Of a stretch of DNA of 64,000 nucleotides, positions 52,185-63,537 are shown piece by piece. The notes under the pieces were generated by a model. The model was not told where the DNA came from. It ran no database searches and saw only the letters and a program-made list of their open reading frames with translations. The stretch lies in the NCBI GenBank assembly GCA_023935145.1, contig CM043698.1, positions 76,899,501 to 76,963,500 of the forward strand, written 5' to 3'. Numbering within the stretch: position 1 is the stretch's first letter; each line of letters opens with the position of its first letter. Both the position numbers and the translations under genes were made by a program. Source of the DNA: Bretschneidera sinensis. Its lineage: Eukaryota; Streptophyta; Magnoliopsida; Brassicales; Akaniaceae.

Positions 52185-53195
52185 AAATCATTGGGAGTTC
52201 AAGTAGAAGTCAAAGACAAATTAAACAAGTAATATTTGAGGACAACTAAGTGATAAAGTTGGAGAAGAAATTTGTAGAATAGAGTTGTTAGATGTAAATA
52301 AAAGTAATTGGTTCACCAAATGCTCAAACAATGTTATGGAATGGGTTGTGGCATATTATAGTTGCTAAGGAGAGACTAGTCAACTTGGAGTCATAATAGA
52401 AAGTAAAGTACTTTACTATTACTATTGGAGAGTTACATATGAATTTATTGGTTAATATATGGTGATTAAAAAAAAAAGAATTTTTTTTTTGAAGCTTTTG
52501 CTTGAGAGATGTTGAAAAGTGAATGAACTCAGAAGTTGAACGAAGACCTAAACTAAAGCGAGTACTAAAATTTTGGTAACATTGTTGATGAACCCTAAGT
52601 ATAATATTTATTTTGGAGAAAAGGTTATTAAATAATAAGAAAAAGTGAATAGTCAGTAAATGATTTTGTGGAGAGGTATTTTGGGAGAGATACTTGATTA
52701 AGTTATACAAAATTGGAGGCTCTTGAAGTTTGAAGCCTGGAGTTGAGATAGAAAAGTAAATATGTAGATAGGAGTATGAAATGGTAAAATTTTAGTTTTT
52801 GACGCAAGAGCAAAGAAAAGATGTAAAAAGATGGTGACTATGAATAATACTTTTGTTTAGGAATGAGTGGTTGAGGGACTAGTTGGATAAATCGAATGGT
52901 AGAGATTTGATAAAAATACGAAGTTGAGTAGTTGATTAAAGGTTGAGCACATCTTACTGAGCAAAAGAGTTTCTAGTAAGATCGGACGAGATTTATTAAA
53001 ATAGTACGTTAAAGTACTCTAGTATTTGAGTAGTTGGTTGGCAGCGAAATATAAAAAGTTCAAGTTGATAATGATATAGAATTTTAATCTTGTAATGTCA
53101 AATCTTGAAGAAAGTTGAGAAATTGAAGAATGTACTTGAGAAAGTAAGAAGACTTAGGAAGGTAATAATTTAGAAGTATTGTGAACTCTGATCAA

Positions 53196-53279
53196 GAAAA
53201 TTTTGAGGACGAAATTTAATCTTGTTATCAGGGGAGAATTGTAGTGTCTGGTTTTATTTATTTTTTTCTTAATACATAT
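53196..53279 (+). other. 3' end of a second chromovirus type (post-pol motif, polypurine tract, LTR start)
   Basis: GAAAATTTTGAGGACGAAATTT matches the post-pol motif of elements 1 and 2. It is followed by AGGGGAGAAT (53230-53239) and TGTAGTGTCTGG (from 53240), which reads like the first bases of an LTR from a different family. About 40 bases later the sequence switches into element 2-type pol at ATGTGTCA. Confidence 0.65.
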
Positions 53280-53281
53280 AT

Positions 53282-53533
53282 GTGTCAACTTTGCGCAAAT
53301 ATGTACAGGATGAGTCGCACATCATTCCATTCCAATCCATAGAAGTTCAAAAGGACTTTTCATATGTGGAGATGCTAGTAAAAATCTTGGACTCTAAGGA
53401 ACAAGTTCTTCGCAACAAAGTCATTCCCTTGGTTAAAGTGCTTTGGAGAAATAGAGGAGTCGAAGAAGCTACATGGGAAAGCAAAGTGGAAATGAAGAAC
53501 CAATACCCTTATCTATTCCTCAATTCAGGTTAG
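53282..53533 (+). pseudogene. Element 3 pol remnant: integrase C-terminal tail only
   Basis: 83 codons reading [17 protein letters not shown] and ending in the chromodomain-like tail ([13 protein letters not shown]), very close to the last 80 or so residues of element 2 pol, with scattered substitutions. The first codon is a GTG internal to pol, so there is no real start. It is too short for any enzyme activity. It is best seen as the piece of pol kept because it lies next to the polypurine tract after a recombination event. Confidence 0.88.
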
Positions 53534-53561
53534 TTGAAAATTTCGAGGGCGAAATTTTTTT

Positions 53562-53574
53562 AGGAGGGGAGAAT
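53562..53574 (+). other. Polypurine tract of element 3
   Basis: AGGAGGGGAGAAT directly before the 3' LTR, the same as in element 2, preceded by the post-pol motif with one change (GAGGGCGAAATT). Confidence 0.88.
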
Positions 53575-56122
53575 TGTAGAATCCGATATTTCTTTTAAGC
53601 TTTTATAATCTTGTTTTATAATTCAGTTTTTTTTTTTTAGGGATTTCTTAGTAAGAAACAAAAACTTTGGAGTTGTTTAAATACTAGAAGGAAAATTAAA
53701 GGAAATGGCATGTAAATTAATAAAAGAAGAAGGGGAAGGGTAGAGTGGTAAAAGGCCAAGATTTAGAGGGAGTATATAAGCTAAAAGTTGACCTAGAGTG
53801 GCAAATCTTTCCTTTGGCAATTTGCAATTTCGGCTGAAGGAGAGAAGAAGAAAGAAAAGCTCCAGATTTTTTCCTTCTCAAAACCCATTTCTTCCAAACT
53901 TTGACCTAGCCTTAACCTAACTATTCAAGCTCCGTTTGCCCTCAAACTTTGAAAACCTTCTTCTGCCACCATCAGCTATCTTCGGGCCAGGGAGGTGAGC
54001 CTCCACGAGCGGGCTACAGTGGCGCGTGGACCCCACGCTCCGAGCAGGGGAGGAATAGCCCGTTTTGTTCCCTTGGCTTTTTCGTGCAGATTTTGAGGTA
54101 ATTTCGAAACGTTTTCAACTAAAAACTTAAAGTAGACTTCTTGATGTTGATTTTTGGCTTTTGTTTGAGGTCTTTTGGATTTAAATTGAGGGATTTATGA
54201 GTTGTATAAGTTGGGAGAATTGTGCAGAAATTCTGGAAATAATTTGTGTTCTGGGCAGTTTTGTGAGCTGTTTTTCAGCAAGAATTTGAGGTATTTTTGT
54301 GTCCCAACTATTTTTAAGTTAAAGTATACTTCTTCATGTTTATCTAGAACTTTATTTGGGATGATTTGATTATAAATTGGTTTAGTTTGAAATATTTGAA
54401 GTTGGGAGAAAATTTGTGAGAAATCAGGAAATTTATGTATTATGGAACTTTGGAAGAAAGTAATAAGAGTGTGTGAAGTTTGAAGATTTTTAGGATGATT
54501 GTATGTACAAAGTTTGAAGTTTTATTCTTGTATAACATGATTTTTGAGATGAGTATTGTTAGAGAATTTTACTATGGGCTGTAAATTTGAAACCCTTTTT
54601 GGAGTTAAAAGAAATTCCTAAGTAAGAGATTTTTTCTGGATTGGGAAATTATATTTAGAATGAATACTTTTTACAAGTTGATATTTGCTGGTAATTACCC
54701 TAAGTTAGTGTCTTGAAATTTAAGTCTATATGAATTGAGAGTTTTATGGAGTAAAGAATGAAGGAAAGAAGGGAAAGAGTGAAAATAGATGATTAAGGAG
54801 AAGAAAGAACTTTAGTAGTATTTTCTTTGATTTATATGTGTTAAGTAAATGGAATGATTGATTTCTTATTAAGTGTCTAAGTTTTAAATACTATACTCAT
54901 TGGCTATTTGTATATGTAGTTTGCTTTAATTGTTAAAAATGACATTTCAATAGGTGAGGTGGATGATCGTAGTAAAGGTAAAGAAGTGATCCACGATTAG
55001 TGTCTGGCGTAAGGTGAGTATTACCCTACTCTTGGTAAGCATGAATGTTAGTGGGGAAACCAAAACAATAAGGTTGTATAAGAGTTGTAATTCGCTATTT
55101 AGATATAATAATTATATTTATAACTATGTGGTAAGATAAGTAAATTATATATTAATGATGAGATAGTGATTTCAAAACCTTTGTGCTAAATGTTGTGTGA
55201 TTGTATGGATTGTTGAGAATTTGATGATGTTCATCACTTGATTTCATTTCATATCATTCACTGAAATTTACGGTATGTTATTGAGGGGGGAGTGATGTGT
55301 GAGGACGATAGGTCCCTACCCACAAGGGGTGAAAAAGGGTACCGAATATATTTGGATGATTGGACCCGGCCCGGATCAAGGGGGGTTCTGAAAATTTATT
55401 GTTTGTGAAACGTACCGGTACGTGAGGAGACGTCCCCGATGGATTATGATTGATTATGAGATGATACATATCATTGCATCATGCTGCATTGGCATATCAT
55501 ACACGAATTTGAATTACTTGGCCCGTAAGGGGGCATATGAAATGTTTGGTTGTATGGATAAATTGTGATATTTTGATGGACTATGGAATGGCGATTCCAA
55601 GTTGGTTGTGGGTCTTATAGGACCGTATTATGATTACTAAGATTGTTGTTTTGCAAAGTGCTAAATGACTATGTATACGAACAAACAAAGTAGAAAGGAA
55701 AAAGAAATAATAATAAGCCCTCAACTTTTTCTAACAAGTGACTACTTTGTGTAGTGTAAGAACTCGCTGAGCTTTATAGCTCACCCCCTTCCTATTTCTA
55801 ATCTTTCAGGTGATTTTGGATTTTAAGTGGTGAAGCTTTGAAGTTCAATGAAGTTTTAGGTGGGTCCACGAGCGTCGCATCCTCGGTCAATCTTTTTTTC
55901 TTAGTGTTATATCGTATATTAGGTGTGAAGTTGTAACCGGTTGGCTGTGTCTCTTCAGACACCTTGTAAAGCTACAACCTTATAATTGTAATCTCTGTAT
56001 GATCTTAACTAATATATATTAGATGTTGTTCTGTTGTAGTATATATTTGTGTGTCCAGGTGCTCGATTTCGAAAGGTAATTGATACCGTCCTGAGTGGGC
56101 CCGCTCGGGATGGGTCGTTACA
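53575..56122 (+). repeat. 3' LTR of element 3 (2548 bp)
   Basis: TGTAGAATCC to GGGTCGTTACA, followed by the ATAAA duplication and satellite. Nearly identical to the 5' LTR. Confidence 0.93.
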
Positions 56123-59100
56123 ATAAATATAATAAATATTTATAAAATTTATAATTTATAAAATACATAAACATATATAATTTATAAAATCCCTTAAAAG
56201 ATTCTTCGCGGTACATAATTTTAAATTTTCATAAATTTTTTTGATTTCATATATGAGTATATTCATGGTTGTTCACCTATTTTCTAGAGGCACCCTATAA
56301 CAACAATAACAAAAGATGCTGTTAAATACTAAACCCTTGTATGGTTGGACTTGTGAAAACTGTCTGATATAATCTACTGATTTATTCTGGAAACTTTAAC
56401 TTATAATCGTGTTGACTAATTTTTGACTATTTGATTGAAAAATGTATTGTCTAAATTCAAACGGTCCAGTACTATTGTCCACGTCTCGTAAAAACAACTG
56501 AGTGATTACCGATGTTAAATAATTTAAATGAAATTTAAATACCATATAAATATAAATATAAATATTTATAAAATTCATGATTTATAAAATATATAAGCAT
56601 ATATAAACTATAAAATCCCTAAAAAGATTTTTCATGGTACATAATTTAAAATTTCATAAATTTTTTTGATTCCATATATGCGTATATTCATGGTTGTTCA
56701 CCTATTTCCTATTAGCACTCTAAAACAACAATCAATAAAGATACTTTTTAAATACCCAACCTTTGTATGGTTGGACTAGTGAAAACTGTATGATATCATC
56801 TAATGATTCATTCAAGAATATTTAACTTATAATCGAGTTGACTAATTTTTGACAGTCTGATTGAAGACTATATGGTCTAAATTCAAAACTGCGTGGTACC
56901 ATTGTCAAGCTCTGGCAACAACAACTAATTGATGAGTGACGTTAAATAATTAATATGAAATTAAAATAACCTATATATATAATAAATATTTATAAAATAT
57001 ATAAATAATTATAATTTACAAAATCACTAAAAAAGATTTTTCACGGTACATAATTAAAAATTTTCATGAATTTTTTTGATTTCATAGAAGAGTATATTCA
57101 CGGTTGTTCGCCTATTTCCTATTGGCACTCTAAAACAACAATCAATAAAGATACCTATTAAATACTCAACCCATGGTTGGACTAGTGAAAACTGTTTGAT
57201 ATCATCTAATGAATTATTCCTGAATATTTAACTTATAATCGAGTTGACTAAATTTTGAATGTTTGATTAAAAACTGTGTGGTCTAAATTCAAAACTATCT
57301 GGTACAATTGTCCATGTTTGGTAAGCACAACAGACTGATGAATGATGTTAAATAATTAATATGAAATTAAAATATAATAAATATTTATAAAATGAATAAT
57401 TTATAAAATACATAAACATATGTTATTTTAAAATCCCTAAAAAGGTTTTTTATGGTACGTAATTTAAATTTTCACAAATTTATTTGATTTCATATATGAG
57501 TATATTCATGGTTGTTCACCTATTTCCTATAGGCACTCTAAAACAACAATCAATAAACATGCTATTAAATACTCAACCCTTGTATGGTTGGACTGATGAA
57601 AACAATATGATATAATCTATTGATTTATTCATGAAACTTTAACTTATATTTGAGTTGACTAATTTTTGACTATTTGATTGAAATATGTATGGTCAAAATT
57701 CAAAACTGTCCCGTTCCATTGTCCACGTTTGGCAAAAACAACTGACTAATTACTGATGTTAAATAATTAATATGATATTAAAATACCATATAAATATAAT
57801 AAATATTTATAAAATTCATTATTTATGAAATACATAAACATGTATAATTTACAAAATCACTAAAAAGATTTTTAATGGTACATAATTTAAATTTTTCTTA
57901 AATTTATTTGATTTCATATATGAGTATATTCATGGTTGTTCACCTATTTCCTATTGGCACTCTAAAACAACAATCAATAAAGATACTTATTAAATACTCA
58001 ACCCTTGTATGGTTGAACTATTGAAAACTGTCTGATATCGTCTAATGATTTATTCATGAATATTTAACTTATAATGGAGTTGACTAATTTTTGACCGTTT
58101 GATTGAAGACTATATGGTCTAAATTCAAAACTGTCTGGTACCATTGTCCACGTAAGGTAACAACAACTAACTGATGACTCATGTTAAATAATTAACATTA
58201 AATTAAAATAATAAATATTTATAAAATTCATAATTTATAAAATATATAAAATATATAATTTATAAAATCCCTAAAAAGATTTTTCAAGGTACATAATTTA
58301 AAATTTTCTTAAGTTTATTTGATTTCATATAAGCGTATATTCATGGTTGTTCACCTATTTCCTATTAGCACTCTAAAACAACAATCAATAAAGAGACTTA
58401 TTAAATTCTCAACCTTTGTATGGTTGGACTAGTGAAAATTGTATGATATCATCTAATGATTCATTCAAGAATATTTAACTTATAATCGAGTTGACTAATT
58501 TTTGACAGTTTGATTGAAGACTATATGGTCTAAATTCAAAACTGTTTGCTACAATTGTCCATGTTTGGTAAGCACAACAGACTGATGAATGATGTTAAAT
58601 AATTAATAGGAAATTACAATATCATAAAAATATAATAAATATTTATAAAATGAATAATTTATAAATTACATAAATACATATTATTTTAAAATCTCTAAAA
58701 AGGTTTTTCATGGTACGTAATTTAAATTTTCACAAATTTATTTGATTTCATATATGAGTATATTCATGGTTGTTCACCTATTTCCTATAGGCACTCTAAA
58801 ACAACAATCAATAAAGATACTATTCAATACTCAACCCTTGTATGGTTGGACTGATGAAAACAGTCTGATATAATCTATTGATTTATTCTTGAAACTTTAA
58901 CTTATATTTGAGTTGACTAATTTTTGACTATTTGATTGAAATATGTATGGTCAAAATTCAAAACTGTCTGGTTCATCTAATGATTGTATGATTGGACTAG
59001 CGAAAATTTTATGATATCATGTAATGATTCATTCAAGAATATTTAACTTATAATCGAGTTGACTAATTTTTGACAGTTTGATTGAAGACTATATGGTCTA

Positions 59101-61468
59101 AATTCAAAACAGTGTGGTACCATTGTCCAGGTCTGGTAACAACAACTGACTGTTGAGTGACGTTAAATAATTAATATGAAATTAAAATAACATATAAATA
59201 TAATAAATATTTATAAAATTCATAATTTACAAAATACATAAACATATATAATTTACAATATCCATAAAAAAGATTTTTCATGATATATAATTTAAAATTT
59301 TCATGATTTTATTTGATTTCATATAAGAGTATATTCATGGTTGTTCACCTATTTCCTATTGGCACTCTAAAACAACAGTCAATAAAGATACTTATTAAAT
59401 ACTCAACCCTTGTATGGTTGGACTAATTAAAACTGTCTGACATCATCTAATGATTTATTCATGAATATTTAACTTATAATCGAAATGACAAAATTTTGAC
59501 CGTTTGATTGAAGACTATATGGTCTATATTCAAAACTGTCTGGTACCATTGTCCACGTCGGGTAACAACAATTGACTGATGACTCATGTTAAATAATTGA
59601 CATTAAATTAAAATACTAAATAAATACAATAAATATTTATAAAATTCATAATTTATAAAATATATAAAGATATATAATTTATGAAATCCCTAAAAAGATT
59701 TTTCAAGGTACATAATTTAAAATTTTCATAAATTTATTTGATTTCATATAAGAGTATATTCGTGGTTGTTCACCTATTTCCTATTAGCACTCTAAAACAA
59801 CAATCAATAAAGATACCTATTAAATACTCAACCTTTGTATGGTTGGACTAGTGAAAACAGTAGGATATCATCTAATGATTCATTCAAGAATATTTAACTT
59901 ATAATCGAGTTGTCTAATTTTTGACAATTTGATTGAAGACTATATGGTCTAAATTCAAAACTATGTGGTACCATTGTCCAGGTCTGGCAACAACAACTGA
60001 CTGATGACTGATGTTAAATAATTAATATGAAATTAAAATAACATATAAATATAATAAATATTTATAAAATTCATAATTTATAAAATACATAAACATATAT
60101 TCTTTACAATATCACTAAAAAAGATTTGTCATGGTATATAATTTAAAATTTTCATGAATTTATTTGATTTCATATAAGAGTATATTCATGGTTGTTCACC
60201 TATTTCCTATTGGCACTCTAAAACAACAATTAATAAAGATACTTATTAAATACTCAACCCCTCTATGGTTGGACTAGTGAAAACTGTTTGATATCATCGA
60301 TTGATTTATTCTTGAATATTTAACTTATGATCGAGTTCACTAAATTTTGGCTGTTTGATTCAAAACTGTATGGTCTAAATTCAAAACTGTCTGGTACCAT
60401 TGTCCACGTCGGGTAACAACAACTGACTCATGACTGATGATAAATAATTAATATGAAATTAAAAATATAATAAATATTTATAAAATGAATAATTTATAAA
60501 ATACATAAATACATATTATTTTAAAATCTCTAAAAAGGTTTTTCATGGTACGTAATTTAAATTTTCACAAATTTATTTGATTTCATATATGAGTATATTC
60601 ATGGTTGTTCTCCTATTTCCTATAGGCACTCTAAAACAACAATCAATAAAGATACTATTAAATACTCAACCCTTGTATGGTTGGACTGATGAAAACAGTC
60701 TGATATAATCTATTGATTTATTCATGAAACTTTAACTTATATTTGAGTTGACTAATTTTTGACTATTTGATTGAAATATGTATGGTCAAAATTCAAAACT
60801 GTCTGGTTCATCTAATGATTGTATGATTGGACTAGCGAAAATTTTATGATATCATCTAATGATTCATTCAAGAATATTTAACTTATAATCGAGTTGACTA
60901 ATTTTTGACAGTTTGATTGAAGACTATATGGTCTAAATTCAAAACAGTGTGGTACCATTGTCCAGGTCTGGTAACAACAACTGACTGTTGAGTGACGTTA
61001 AATAATTAATATGAAATTAAAATAACATATAAATATAATAAATATTTATAAAATTCATAATTTACAAAATACATAAACATATATAATTTACAATATCCAT
61101 AAAAAAGATTTTTCATGATATATAATTTAAAATTTTCATGATTTTATTTGATTTCATATAAGAGTATATTCATGGTTGTTCACCTATTTCCTATTGGCAC
61201 TCTAAAACAACAGTCAATAAAGATACTTATTAAATACTCAACCCTTGTATGGTTGGACTAATTAAAACTGTCTGACATCATCTAATGATTTATTCATGAA
61301 TATTTAACTTATAATCGAAATGACAAAATTTTGACCGTTTGATTGAAGACTATATGGTCTATATTCAAAACTATCTGGTACCATTGTCCACGTCATATAA
61401 CAACAATTTACTGATGACTGATGTTAAATAATTAATATTAAATTGAAATACCAAATAAATATAATAAA
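56123..61468. repeat. Satellite array, block D
   Basis: About 5.3 kb of satellite that continues block C exactly where element 3 cut it, starting with the right ATAAA duplication (56123-56127). It repeats the order of units of 41527-46310 but lacks one unit. It then repeats part of itself: about 58630-59610 recurs at about 60465-61440 (shift about 1840 bp), including the truncated-unit junction GGTTCATCTAATGATTGTATG (58973 and 60807). It ends at the copia element with ATAAA at 61464-61468. No coding sequence. Confidence 0.94.
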
Positions 61469-62413
61469 TGTTGCAAATCACCTTGGCAAGATGCTCAGGT
61501 GGTAATCTTCCAAACACCCAAGTCTAGAATGACTTGTAAAGAAAGATACAACAACCAAAGCAAGAAAGAAAAGAAGACAAGCAATTGTTATCGAGGTTCG
61601 GCAATAGTCTACGTCACCATGAGTTCCTTTGAACTCTCTGCACTAAATCAATGGTTCTTTAAAATCCAGCAACCCTCTTCAAGAAACCTCAAGTTCTTGA
61701 AGAAACCAAGAAGAGAAGAAAGAAGATGATAAGAACTATTACAATGCTCTCTATTAAATCTATACTACTCTCTCTTTACAACCAGCCTCACTACAATGAG
61801 TCCCTCTTGTGTTTTTTATGTTTGCACTCTCATACAATTCTCTCTTGTATGTCTGTCACTCTTTACAATTGATCTCAAGTTATGTCACAATATTAACGAG
61901 AATAAAGCTAGGTGACCCTTTATATAGTGCACCAACTTCTTATCCAATCTTGAGAGTCAATCACCACTCTTAGATCTTGATGACCACTCAACCATGGCCC
62001 TTGATCAATCCTTAGTGATCCTATGCATTTTGGACATGTCTTCACGCACTTAACAAAGGCTGTATCAAATGGACTATGTGTGCCTTCAAGGTGCGGTCTG
62101 AAACAGGGCACACTTGCTGGCACTCTGTGAGCCGAGGCCTGGGGTAGGGTGCGCCGCGGCTTGGCCTTCCTTCAACATTCCTCCATGATGTGTGCTGTGG
62201 CCTTGACAAAGCTGGGCCACGGCCTGACTTGATGCACATATTTTTTAGCTTGTGTGCTTAGGCGCACACACTAGTGTGCCTACCTTTGCCTTGCTCCAAG
62301 GTATCGCGCACACTTATGTGCACTTCTTTAACATGCTGAAATTTATTCTTCTAACCTTGGTTTAGACATTAGCCTTGTTTAAACCATGTTTAAACCTTAG
62401 ACAAATATCAACA
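61469..62413 (-). repeat. 3' LTR of the copia element (945 bp)
   Basis: Plus-strand ends are TGTTGCAAATCACC and CAAATATCAACA; read on the minus strand it begins TGTTGATATTTGTC and ends GGTGATTTGCAACA. It contains a TATA box (61919-61926) and a segment near the 3' end reading GGTGACGTAGACTATTGCC, a type of sequence common in plant copia LTRs. It matches the solo LTR at 51451-52184. Confidence 0.92.
61919..61926 (-). promoter_or_regulatory. TATA box in copia LTR
   Basis: TATATAAA on the minus strand within CACTATATAAAGGGTCACC, conserved with the solo LTR. Confidence 0.55.
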
Positions 62414-62425
62414 ATATCTACCTTT
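62414..62425 (-). other. Polypurine tract of the copia element
   Basis: AAAGGTAGATAT on the minus strand, directly before the LTR start TGTTG and about 70 bases after the pol stop. Confidence 0.7.
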
Positions 62426-62493
62426 GTCTAAGTGTTTAAACCTGAACCATTGTGCAGAGAACTTCAGGATCCAAACTTATCTTGAGTCATCAA

Positions 62494-62850
62494 TCAACTG
62501 ACTACAATCCTAAGTAGTCCAAGGCAATGATTGAACTTACTTAGAGGTAGAACTTTAGTACCTAAATCCATAGAGTTTTCTTCTGTGGATACCTTGTCCA
62601 CATGGATGCATCCTTTCGCAACATTTTCCCGAATGAAATGGTACTGAACATCCATGTGCTTTGTCCTCTCATGGAACACCGGATTTTTGCACAAGTGCAA
62701 TGCACTTTGACTATCCGAAAACACCACAACCTGCTCCTCTAGTACCTTCAACTCTTCCAACAACCCTTTGCACCACATAACTTCCTTAATAGCTTTCGTT
62801 GCCGCTATGTACTCAGCCTCGGTTGTTGAGAGTGCTACCACCGGCTGCAA
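62494..62850 (-). pseudogene. Copia pol remnant: RNase H
   Basis: 118 codons ending in a natural stop. It shows the copia RNase H motifs [35 protein letters not shown] and [17 protein letters not shown], which carry acidic active-site residues. This domain removes the RNA strand during cDNA synthesis. Homology continues upstream in the same frame across a TAG at 62905-62907 that splits it from the reverse transcriptase piece, so the true domain starts before the ATG used here. Confidence 0.9.
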
Positions 62851-62904
62851 CTGAGCCTTCCAACTTACACAACATCCGTTTAAGTTGAAGAAGTAGGAGG
62901 TAAT

Positions 62905-63537
62905 CTATCTCTTTTTATCCCGATTTGCTCCATAGTCTGAATCCACAAAACCCTCAAGGCAGATGTACTTACCCCTCTTCTCATAAACCAGCCCTACTTC
63001 TGGGCTTCCCTTCAAGTACCTCAGCAACCACTTCATCCCAAGCCAATGCTCCTTTTCGGGATTACTCATAAACCTGCTGAGAACACTTATTGCATGAGCA
63101 ATATCAGGTCTAGTGCTTACCATGATGAACATAATAGAACCAACAACACTAGAATAAGGGACTTTTTCCATTTCCTTCTTCTCCGCCTCCGATCTCAGAC
63201 ATTGATCACTGGAGAACTTGAAATGACCAGCAAGGGGAACCTTCACTGGTTTACTATCTTCCATAAAGAACTTAGATATCATCTTCTCTATGTAGAAAGT
63301 TTGAGAGATCTTCAATCTGTTTCTCTCCCTTTCTCGGATGATACACATCCCAAGGATCTTCTGTGCATGGCCAAGATCCTTCATCTCAAACTCCTCACTG
63401 AGTTGAGCCTTCAAATTTTTTATCCTCTCCATGCTGCTCCCAACCAGCAACATATCATCAACATAGATGAGGATGATCACCACTTCCTCAACCTTCTGCC
63501 CCTTGTAGTACAAGCACGAATCATAGTAGCTCCTCAT
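62905..63537 (-). pseudogene. Copia pol remnant: reverse transcriptase, C-terminal part
   Basis: 210 codons with the active-site motif YVDDMLLVGS near residues 25-35, followed by KDLGHAQKILGM and the conserved block SVVGSIMFIMVSTRPDIAHAISVLSRFM, ending in GANRDKKR at a TAG where relatives have a sense codon. It is in the same frame as the RNase H piece. Upstream homology continues past 63537 but in a different frame because of a small deletion, so the ATG here is not the real start. Confidence 0.9.

Larger units (their letters stand above)
48899..53279 (+). other. Foreign, apparently non-coding internal region of element 3
   Basis: After the shared leader this stretch has no similarity that I can see to element 2 gag-pol. 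The plus strand is purine-rich (many GGA, AGAA and GAGG runs) and stop codons are frequent in all frames. The open stretches on the minus strand (60 to 128 codons) are low-complexity and match nothing I recognise. It carries a solo copia LTR at 51451-52184. Its last bases look like the 3' end of another chromovirus. It could be a decayed internal region of a different element. I cannot assign a function. Confidence 0.7.
46311..56122 (+). mobile_element. Non-autonomous chromovirus derivative, element 3
   Basis: Two complete LTRs of 2549 and 2548 bp that look nearly identical by eye, matching ATAAA duplications, a normal primer site and a normal polypurine tract: a recent, authentic insertion. 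Between primer site and pol end lie about 4.4 kb without gag-pol; only the last 83 codons of pol remain (53282-53533). The first 39 bases after the 5' LTR match element 2, then homology is lost at about 48899 and regained only at about 53278. It resembles the large non-autonomous LTR elements known in plants and must have used proteins from a related copy. Confidence 0.9.

Noticed and set aside
52324..52710. A 128-codon minus-strand frame, and similar ones at 48907-51333
   Set aside because: Low-complexity translation rich in Leu, Ile, Ser, Phe and Asn from a purine-rich plus strand, with no motif and no similarity that I recognise.
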